Origin: Bacteroidota bacterium | GTDB lineage: Bacteria; Bacteroidota; Bacteroidia; Chitinophagales; Saprospiraceae | Length of the DNA: 36,255 bases | NCBI GenBank assembly: GCA_963169325.1 | Contig: CAUJEY010000043.1 | Location: 1 to 36,255 of the forward strand | Direction: 5' to 3' | Part shown: positions 7,332 through 13,952 of the stretch, piece by piece | Layout: every line of letters starts with the position of its first letter | Numbering within the stretch: position 1 is the stretch's first letter | Program-made: the position numbers and the translations under genes | The notes under the pieces: generated by a model | What the model was told of the DNA's origin: nothing | Database searches by the model: none | What the model saw: only the letters and a program-made list of their open reading frames with translations

Positions 7332-7635
7332 AGGGGTACCGTTTCCGCCAACCGATACTCCACCCCTTCCGGCTTAAACAAAACAAGTGCCTTTCCCTTC
7401 ATTCAATTTGCATCCGCTCCACATTCCGGTGCAATTGCCGGTTCTTGGCACTTTGTTGAAGTCCCGCAATTCAGCAACGCCCATCTGTGGAAAGACGGCT
7501 GGTCGAACAATGCACTGACCGACTTAAACGGATTGGAAGCCCTTGACTCTATAGGCGGCAGTTTTGGGAAAAGTCGAAGAGATGGAGTTTAGGTAAAAGG
7601 GAATGTGGCTATATTGCCCGCAGAAATAACTAAAC
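7332..7635 (+). other. Gap between the tmRNA terminator and hsdM
   Basis: No gene is confidently assigned here. One plus-strand frame stays open up to a TAG at 7590-7592 and has protein-like composition (SAFPFIQFASAPHSGAIAG, WHFVEVPQFSNAHLWKDGW). It has no start of its own after the tmRNA, so it may be the 3' remnant of a gene lost from the island. I recognise no family. The hsdM promoter should lie here, but no good -7 box was seen. Confidence 0.3.
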
Positions 7636-9381
7636 ATGTCCAATTTTTCAGAAAAAGCCAACTTCCTCTGGTCTATCGCCGATTTGCTGCGCGGACATTA
7701 CAAGCAATCCGATTACGGCAAGGTCATTCTTCCATTCACCGTGCTGCGACGGTTGGATTATTTGTTGAAACCCACAAAAAAAGCTGTGTTGGCAGAGTAT
7801 GAAGCCTGTAAAGGACAGGCACTGGAAGCTATCGAATACAAACTCAACAAAGCCAGCGGCTACAAATTCCACAACCACAGCAAGTATGATTTTCTCGAAC
7901 TGGCAAAAGACGCCAATCACATCGCCGCCAATTTCCTGCACTACCTCAACGGCTATTCCGCCGGGGTGCGCGAAATTGTCGAGTATTTCAGTTTCAAAGA
8001 CCAAATCAAAAAACTTGACGAATACGACCTGCTATATCAGGTGGTAAAAAAATGTGCCGAGGCCGAAAGCATTTTCAAAGATGTGGGCACATTAGAAATG
8101 GGCTACATTTTCGAAGACCTTATCCGGCGTTTTGCAGAACTCAGCAACGAAACCGCCGGGGAACACTTCACGCCCCGCGAAGTCATCCGGCTGATGGTCA
8201 ACCTCCTGTTTGTCCACGACCGCGACATCCTGCGCAAACCCGGCATTGTCAAAACCCTCTACGACCCCGCCTGCGGCACGGGCGGTATGTTGTCGGTGGC
8301 AGAAGATTACCTCAAAGACCTCAACAAGGAAGCCCGTCTCGAACTTTTCGGACAGGAAATAAACCCCGAATCCTACGCTATCTGCAAATCAGATATGCTT
8401 ATCAAAGGGCAAAACCCGCAGAACATCAAGTTTGGCAACACCTTCACGCAAGACGGGTTGGCCGGTGAAAGTTTCGACTATATGCTGTCCAATCCGCCCT
8501 TTGGCGTGGATTGGAAAAAAGCCGAAAAACAAATTAAAAACGAATACGATAACCTCGGCCATGCCGGGCGTTTCGGCGCGGGGCTGCCCTCCATCAGCGA
8601 CGGCTCCCTGTTGTTCTTGCAGCATATGATTGCCAAAATGAAACGAGGCGGTGAAGGCAGCCGCATCGCTATCGTCTTCAACGGCTCGCCCCTGTTCAGC
8701 GGCGGAGCGGGCAGCGGCCCCAGCGAAATCCGAAAATGGATCATCGAAAACGATTGGCTCGAAGGCATCGTGGCCATGCCCGACCAGTTGTTTTACAACA
8801 CCGGCATCGCCACCTACATCTGGATTGTGACCGACCGCAAACTCAAAGAACGCCGGGGTAAAGTACAACTCATCAACGCCACCGGCGCGGAACAGCCCGA
8901 CAAAGACAATCCCTTCTACGCCAAAATGCCGCGCAGCCTAGGCAACAAACGCAAGGAAATCCACGCTGCCGCCATTGCCGCCATTACCAAAATATACGGC
9001 GAATTCTGCGAAGGCCCGTACTGCAAAATCTTTGGCAATGAAGACTTTGGCTACCGGCGTATCACGGTGGAGCGGCCACAACGGGATGAAAACGGGAACA
9101 TCGTGACCGACCGTAAAGGCAACCCCTCACCCGATGCTTCCCTGCGCGACGCTGAAAACGTGCCGCTAAAAGAAGAAGTAGTAACCTACTTTGCACGCGA
9201 AGTGCTGCCGCACGCACCGGATGCCTGGATAGACCACGCCAAGACCAAAACAGGTTATGAAATCAATTTTACCCGGTATTTTTACCAGTACAAACCCTTG
9301 CGCAGTCTCGAAGAGATACGGCGGGATATTCTGGCATTGGAGGAGGAAACGGATGGTATGCTGAAAGAAATATTGAAATAG
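7636..9381 (+). CDS. hsdM: Type I restriction-modification methyltransferase subunit HsdM
   Basis: A 581-aa N6-adenine methyltransferase subunit. An N-terminal HsdM helical domain opens it (MSNFSEKANFLWSIADLLRG, VILPFTVLRRLDYLL), then GEHFTPREVIRLMV, SAM-binding motif I DPACGTGG (residues 210-217) and catalytic motif IV NPPF (286-289). The C-terminal region contains the usual DGSLLFLQHMIAKM and TGIATYIWI segments. With HsdS it methylates adenines in a bipartite target; with HsdR it forms the restriction complex. All motifs are intact. It is the first gene of the island; the next gene begins 59 bp later. In a standard locus hsdS would follow, but here two Septu-like genes are inserted. Confidence 0.96.
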   Translation: MSNFSEKANFLWSIADLLRGHYKQSDYGKVILPFTVLRRLDYLLKPTKKAVLAEYEACKGQALEAIEYKLNKASGYKFHNHSKYDFLELAKDANHIAANFLHYLNGYSAGVREIVEYFSFKDQIKKLDEYDLLYQVVKKCAEAESIFKDVGTLEMGYIFEDLIRRFAELSNETAGEHFTPREVIRLMVNLLFVHDRDILRKPGIVKTLYDPACGTGGMLSVAEDYLKDLNKEARLELFGQEINPESYAICKSDMLIKGQNPQNIKFGNTFTQDGLAGESFDYMLSNPPFGVDWKKAEKQIKNEYDNLGHAGRFGAGLPSISDGSLLFLQHMIAKMKRGGEGSRIAIVFNGSPLFSGGAGSGPSEIRKWIIENDWLEGIVAMPDQLFYNTGIATYIWIVTDRKLKERRGKVQLINATGAEQPDKDNPFYAKMPRSLGNKRKEIHAAAIAAITKIYGEFCEGPYCKIFGNEDFGYRRITVERPQRDENGNIVTDRKGNPSPDASLRDAENVPLKEEVVTYFAREVLPHAPDAWIDHAKTKTGYEINFTRYFYQYKPLRSLEEIRRDILALEEETDGMLKEILK

Positions 9382-9440
9382 GGAAGAAATTTCAACGTAT
9401 TTTTGGAGTCCGGTTCAAAGGTGTTCTTAAATAGCTCTAT

Positions 9441-10703
9441 ATGAAAATTCTCAAATTGCGGCTGCAAAATTTTCAAAATTTTGAGGATGCGACTTTTCAG
9501 TTTAATCCGCAATTTACTGTGCTTATCGGAGACAACGGCACGGGCAAATCCGCCATTACCCGTGGGCTTTGTATAGCAGCAGGTACTTTTTTATTGGGAT
9601 TGGAAGAAATGACGCAAACCGACAAAAGGTATATCCGTGATGAAGAAATAAGGCGTCGTTTTACCGAGGACAATCAACCTGCCCAGTATCCTTGTGCAGT
9701 AGAGGCTTGGGGAGAACTCAATGGTAATAAAAGTCTGTATTGGAAACGCTCCGTCACTTCGGCCAGTAGCGGAACACTGACAAAAGATGCCAATTCGATT
9801 ATTGAAATCGCACGGAATTATAATCAACGCATCAACTACAAGGACGAACGCGGAATAGACCTTCCTGTGATTACCTATTTTGGCACCGGGAGGCTGTGGA
9901 CCGGCCCAAAACAAACGTACAGCCTGAAAACCGGAGGGTCGCTTTTGCAAAAAGGTTATGCACGTAGCGTGGATGACAAATCGGACAAGGTTTCACCGTT
10001 GGAATGGATAAAAAGCAATTACTACCAACGCCTGGAAGGAAAAACGGATGGCGCCCTTTACGATGCTGTCATTGAAGCCATTGGGTTGACTGTTCCAAAC
10101 TGGAAGCCGACCGGATGGAGCTCGGTAAGCGATGAACTGGTGGGCATTAGAACCCTGCCGGACGGCACACAGGAAGAAAATATTCCGTTGTATTATTTGA
10201 GCGACGGCCTGCGGATAATGGCTGCCATGGTTGCAGAAATCGCCTGGCGCTGTGTCACACTAAATCCACACCGCCGCCGCAATGCCGTTAAAGCCACCAA
10301 GGGCATCATCCTGATTGACGAGCTGGATATGCACCTGCACCCCGACTGGCAAAAAAACGTAGTACACGATTTGAAAGCAGCTTTCCCAAATATACAATTT
10401 GTAGCCACTACACATTCCCCATTTATTGTGCAATCGTTGGAAAGCAGCGAGCTTATCAACCTGGATCGAATTACCGATATCTCACCACAGGATCTCAATA
10501 TTGAAACGATTGCAACTGAAATCATGGGAGTGGAAAGTCCATATTCCACAGCAAGTGATCAAAAGTACCAAACGGCTAAAGAATATCTGAAAGCCATACG
10601 TGGAGATGCTTCAGGCAAAGAACTTGAACATTCGCTCAGGCAAGTAGATGATCCGGCTCTTCGCGCCTTTCTGGAACTGAACAAAATGGCTCAAGGAAAA
10701 TAA
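9441..10703 (+). CDS. Septu-like AAA/ABC-type ATPase (PtuA-like)
   Basis: A 420-aa RecF/SMC-like ATPase. The N-terminus MKILKLRLQNFQNF leads to Walker A GDNGTGKS (30-37). Later come an ABC-signature-like YYLSDGLRIMAAM, Walker B GIILIDELDMHLHP and the switch histidine in FVATTHSPFIVQSLE. It has no TOPRIM domain, so it is not an OLD or GajA nuclease. The HNH gene begins 7 bp downstream, giving the ATPase+HNH layout of Septu anti-phage systems (PtuA/PtuB), which are sometimes found inside type I restriction loci. In such systems the ATPase oligomer is thought to hold and control the nuclease. The Septu name rests on motifs and gene pairing, not on a profile search. Confidence 0.8.
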   Translation: MKILKLRLQNFQNFEDATFQFNPQFTVLIGDNGTGKSAITRGLCIAAGTFLLGLEEMTQTDKRYIRDEEIRRRFTEDNQPAQYPCAVEAWGELNGNKSLYWKRSVTSASSGTLTKDANSIIEIARNYNQRINYKDERGIDLPVITYFGTGRLWTGPKQTYSLKTGGSLLQKGYARSVDDKSDKVSPLEWIKSNYYQRLEGKTDGALYDAVIEAIGLTVPNWKPTGWSSVSDELVGIRTLPDGTQEENIPLYYLSDGLRIMAAMVAEIAWRCVTLNPHRRRNAVKATKGIILIDELDMHLHPDWQKNVVHDLKAAFPNIQFVATTHSPFIVQSLESSELINLDRITDISPQDLNIETIATEIMGVESPYSTASDQKYQTAKEYLKAIRGDASGKELEHSLRQVDDPALRAFLELNKMAQGK

Positions 10704-10710
10704 ACAGCCC

Positions 10711-11514
10711 ATGCGACCACTTGATAAAGGCGCTTGCCCAATCGATCCTGCAACCGGCCGCAACAAAGTCGTAACTGACTATGACCAATGGCGTGCTGAC
10801 TTGATCAAGCAAATTGGCTTTTACTGCGCTTATTGTAATATGCCCTTGAGCCATAGTTTGCAGGTGGAGCATGTAATAGCTAAAAATCCAATGCCAGGTC
10901 AACCACACGGCTTGCGACTGGCATGGGCGAATATGCTTCTGGCCTGTGGCCCTTGCAACAATGCGAAGGACAACAAACCGATGCTGCCCACCACACATTT
11001 TCTACCCGAAGACCATAACACCTATCTTTACTTCGAGACCTTTGTCCCGCACCCTGACCCTGATGCTGCAATTGTTCGGCCTAAAACCGGTTTGGTCAAT
11101 CCGGAACTTAAACAGGCGCAAGACACCGTTGACCGGCTAAAGTTGGACAATATAGATCGGCGCCCTGATGTTGTTGATATCCGCTGGATGCATCGTTTTG
11201 CGGCATTGCAAGCCATAGCAGCCTATCGAAATATCTTTGACATGGCGAAACGCTCGCCGACGTACAACGAAAACATCGCAGCCGAAAGCATCGCTAAAAT
11301 GTCGACCAGTGTCGGTTTCTTTTCTCTCTGGTACGATGCTTTTGCCGATGAACCTAAGGTGATGGAAAAACTTATCCATCCGGACTTTGTACCAGGCACA
11401 GCACAACACTACTTTATAGCCTATCTTAAAACCCGGTCAGCAAACAGGCATTCATTTTGGGGATACCTGAAGCAGCTACTACGCAACCTTATTTTAAAAT
11501 TGCGCCTATCCTGA
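10711..11514 (+). CDS. Septu-like HNH endonuclease (PtuB-like)
   Basis: A 267-aa HNH nuclease. The HNH motif is at the N-terminal side: zinc cysteines Cys39 and Cys42 (YCAYC), VEHVIAKN with the catalytic His54, WANMLLACGPCNNAK with Cys79 and Cys82 and the asparagines of the motif. The rest is helical and unassigned. It is the presumed DNA- or RNA-cutting effector of the pair with the ATPase just upstream. The spacing of only 7 bp suggests balanced co-expression. The size and the early HNH position fit PtuB/TIGR02646-type proteins. Another ATPase-associated HNH family is possible. All metal and catalytic residues look intact. Confidence 0.8.
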   Translation: MRPLDKGACPIDPATGRNKVVTDYDQWRADLIKQIGFYCAYCNMPLSHSLQVEHVIAKNPMPGQPHGLRLAWANMLLACGPCNNAKDNKPMLPTTHFLPEDHNTYLYFETFVPHPDPDAAIVRPKTGLVNPELKQAQDTVDRLKLDNIDRRPDVVDIRWMHRFAALQAIAAYRNIFDMAKRSPTYNENIAAESIAKMSTSVGFFSLWYDAFADEPKVMEKLIHPDFVPGTAQHYFIAYLKTRSANRHSFWGYLKQLLRNLILKLRLS

Positions 11515-11592
11515 TAGTACCTTAGTCTTTAGGTAATCAAAACTCCTCCCTACTTTATCAAACCTGACAAGCAGTAAATACCCTTAGTCATC

Positions 11593-12936
11593 ATGACCAC
11601 ACAAAAATACCCACGCTACAAACCCTCCAACATCACTTGGCTCGGCGACGTGCCGGAAAATTGGGAGGTGAAGAAGTTGAAGTATGTGGCTGAAATCAAT
11701 CCAACTAAGTCAAATTTTCCGCAGCAGAAAAATTCAGATTTTGAAGTTGTTTTTCTTCCAATGGAAAGGGTGTCCGAAAGTGGAAAATATCAGCAAGACA
11801 TAAGAAAAAGAACCAATGAATTAAGTTCCGGGTTTACTTACTTTGAAAAAGGCGATTTAATTGTTGCGAAAATTACTCCGTGTTTTGAAAATGGGAAAGG
11901 CGCGCTTCTGGATCAATTAGAAACGAATTTCGGGTTCGGCTCTACTGAATTTCACGTTTTACGAGCGAGGAAACAAGTATCAAAAGAATTTTTGTCGTAC
12001 ATTATTCGGGCAGAAAATTTTATGTCTTATGGGGAAGCATCGATGACTGGCTCGGCAGGGCAAAAAAGGGTTCCATCTGGTTTCATTGAACATTTTTCAA
12101 TTGCCCTGCCCCCCCTCCCCGAACAAACCTCCATCGCCCATTACCTCGACACCAAAACCGCCCAGATAGACCGCCTCATCGCCGCCAAACAACAACTGCT
12201 GGCCTTGTTGCGCGAAGAGCGCGCCGCCCTCATCAACCGCGCCGTCACGCAGGGCCTTGACCCCAATGAAAAGATGAAAGACAGCGGGGTGGCGTGGCTG
12301 GGGGAGGTACCGGAAGGGTGGGAGGTAAAGAAGTTGAAGTATGTGGCGACAAAGGTTGGAAGCGGAATTACACCTACGGGTGGAGCAAGTGTTTATTTAG
12401 AAGAAGGCATCCCACTTTTGAGAAGTCAAAATGTTTATGATGATGGGCTTCGGCTGGACGATGTGGCTTTTATTTCGGAAGAAATTGACGAGCAGATGTC
12501 GATCAGTCGAATTCAGGAAGGGGATGTTTTGCTGAACATAACCGGAGCCTCGATTGGGCGATGTTTTTACGTCCCAGAAAATTTCGGTAGAGGTAATGTA
12601 AACCAGCATGTTTGTATCATTCGCCCAGACCACCATCTCATCCAAACCCAGTTTTTACATGCTGTTTTGATTTCTGATTATGGACAAACTTTAATAAACA
12701 CTTGCCAAAACGGAGCAAACCGGGAAGGGCTTAATTTTCAACAAATAAAAAATTTTGACCTGCCGCTTCCCACATTGTCTGAGCAAATAGAAATCATCAA
12801 ATCACTTGATAACTTGAATATCCACATCGACTCTACCGCCCAAAAAATCACCGCCGAAATCGCCCTACTCCAGGAATACCGCACCGCCTTAATCAGCGAA
12901 GCGGTAACCGGAAAAATCAAAATCACTGAATCATGA
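11593..12936 (+). CDS. hsdS: Type I restriction-modification specificity subunit HsdS
   Basis: A 447-aa DNA-recognition subunit with two target-recognition domains. Each half opens with the same sequence (ITWLGDVPENWEVKKLKYVA; VAWLGEVPEGWEVKKLKYVA) and ends in LP.L.EQ.-type helices (ALPPLPEQTSIAHYLDTKTAQIDRLI; LPLPTLSEQIEIIKSLDNL) with conserved coiled-coil spacers. The TRDs themselves are AT-richer and unlike each other, as expected for swapped domains. It determines which bipartite sequence the HsdM/HsdR complex recognises; the target cannot be predicted here. Its last 4 bp (ATGA) overlap the start of the proteasome-like gene, implying translational coupling. It starts 78 bp after the HNH gene. 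Confidence 0.95.
   Translation: MTTQKYPRYKPSNITWLGDVPENWEVKKLKYVAEINPTKSNFPQQKNSDFEVVFLPMERVSESGKYQQDIRKRTNELSSGFTYFEKGDLIVAKITPCFENGKGALLDQLETNFGFGSTEFHVLRARKQVSKEFLSYIIRAENFMSYGEASMTGSAGQKRVPSGFIEHFSIALPPLPEQTSIAHYLDTKTAQIDRLIAAKQQLLALLREERAALINRAVTQGLDPNEKMKDSGVAWLGEVPEGWEVKKLKYVATKVGSGITPTGGASVYLEEGIPLLRSQNVYDDGLRLDDVAFISEEIDEQMSISRIQEGDVLLNITGASIGRCFYVPENFGRGNVNQHVCIIRPDHHLIQTQFLHAVLISDYGQTLINTCQNGANREGLNFQQIKNFDLPLPTLSEQIEIIKSLDNLNIHIDSTAQKITAEIALLQEYRTALISEAVTGKIKITES
11638..11690 (+). repeat. Repeat copy 1 inside hsdS (start of first TRD)
   Basis: 53 bp that match 12295-12347 at 45 positions, ending in an identical run of 20 bases (aagaagttgaagtatgtggc). In-phase repeats of this sort flank the TRDs of HsdS and can mediate domain exchange. 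Confidence 0.85.
12295..12347 (+). repeat. Repeat copy 2 inside hsdS (start of second TRD)
   Basis: Second copy, 657 bp (219 codons) after the first and in the same frame. Recombination between the copies would remove exactly one TRD and leave the frame open. Confidence 0.85.
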
Positions 12937-13952
12937 CGCTTTGTGTAGGCTGGATACGCCAGGTAAAAGACTCGCAAGAGTTGATCTTTGCTACCGATAG
13001 TTGCCTAAGCGCAGGGGAACGTTGGGACAGCGGAGTCAAACTTTTTGAACTGCCCCGTCGGGACAGCCTGATTTGCTTTTCCGGATATACTGTGCGAACC
13101 TATCCGATGATTTTATCGCTCATCAATGCCCTTAAATATGACAAGCATGCCTCGAATCCGAATTATGATGTGACGCTGTTGGTTGACTACATTACTTCCC
13201 TTTTTACCGATGTTGTCAGGCAAATTTACGTAGAGCGTTCAAAACCAACCACTTATGAGGATGTGCTGAAGGAAGACCCGGAATTTGATTTTATGTTTGG
13301 CGGATGGAGTTGGAAAGAAAACCAATTTAAATTATGGCGAATAGCCTACTCCTCTGATGCAGGAGGATTTATTCCAACTTCAAACTATGACCGGCTTGTT
13401 TTTGAATTTATTGGCGACCACGTTGAGACTGCAAAAAGGAAATTAGAAGAGGAAATTACGGCTGGCGGCAAAATACTTGCCGGAAAGTTTGATATGGAGC
13501 CCTTGAAGGTCTTGTTGCAAATGATTCGGGAGACGGAATTTGACAGTATTAGTGGGCCCATCCAATTGGCTAAAATTTATCCTCCGGGAATTGTTGAATT
13601 ATTTGGCGTTTACTACCCTTCGATTGTTCAGGGGAAAAAAACCTTTTTGGGTAGGGATGTTTCGCAGACCAATAACCCCGGGGTACGATTTGTTGACCCG
13701 GATACAGGTAGCGTCGTTGATACTGAGATTCCGGAAGTATTTGACGTTGAAAATTTGGAAGAATTTGGAGCCGATGTCTCTTTCATTCAGGCTTGTTACC
13801 CAGATGGACGTGCAAAGGGTGATTTAACGGACAGGGATAGGGAAATGTTACGGACTATTTTTAAAGAAAATGCGTATTCTAAATACCTCAAAAGTTTAGA
13901 AAAACAAATTGAAACCGCTAAACCAATAGATGAAACAGCAATAAATGAATAA
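12933..13952 (+). CDS. Proteasome/HslV-like Ntn-hydrolase-fold protein within the RM operon
   Basis: A 339-aa protein with no classical restriction role. The first 200 residues follow the proteasome beta-subunit pattern. MTLCVGWI would expose Thr2 as the N-terminal nucleophile once Met is removed. ELIFATDSCLSAG carries the Asp17-type aspartate (Asp22), and SGVKLFEL the Lys33-type lysine (Lys36). LICFSGYTV matches the oxyanion-loop glycine region. FMFGGW...FKLWRIAY then EFIGDHVETAKRKLEEE resemble the next strands and helix, and GPIQLAKI sits near 208-215. About 110 C-terminal residues are unassigned and acidic. The start is fixed by the ATGA overlap with hsdS; the end overlaps hsdR by 8 bp. 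It could be an active peptidase, an inactive scaffold, or another Ntn hydrolase. The fold is an inference from pattern only. Confidence 0.65.
   Translation: MTLCVGWIRQVKDSQELIFATDSCLSAGERWDSGVKLFELPRRDSLICFSGYTVRTYPMILSLINALKYDKHASNPNYDVTLLVDYITSLFTDVVRQIYVERSKPTTYEDVLKEDPEFDFMFGGWSWKENQFKLWRIAYSSDAGGFIPTSNYDRLVFEFIGDHVETAKRKLEEEITAGGKILAGKFDMEPLKVLLQMIRETEFDSISGPIQLAKIYPPGIVELFGVYYPSIVQGKKTFLGRDVSQTNNPGVRFVDPDTGSVVDTEIPEVFDVENLEEFGADVSFIQACYPDGRAKGDLTDRDREMLRTIFKENAYSKYLKSLEKQIETAKPIDETAINE

Noticed and set aside
7239-7592. 117-codon gene starting within the tmRNA
   Set aside because: The start lies inside ssrA and the first part is tmRNA and terminator sequence; only the later part might be a gene remnant.
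9441-10703. OLD/Gabija-type nuclease
   Set aside because: No TOPRIM motif follows the ATPase domain, and the partner is an HNH protein and not a UvrD-like helicase.
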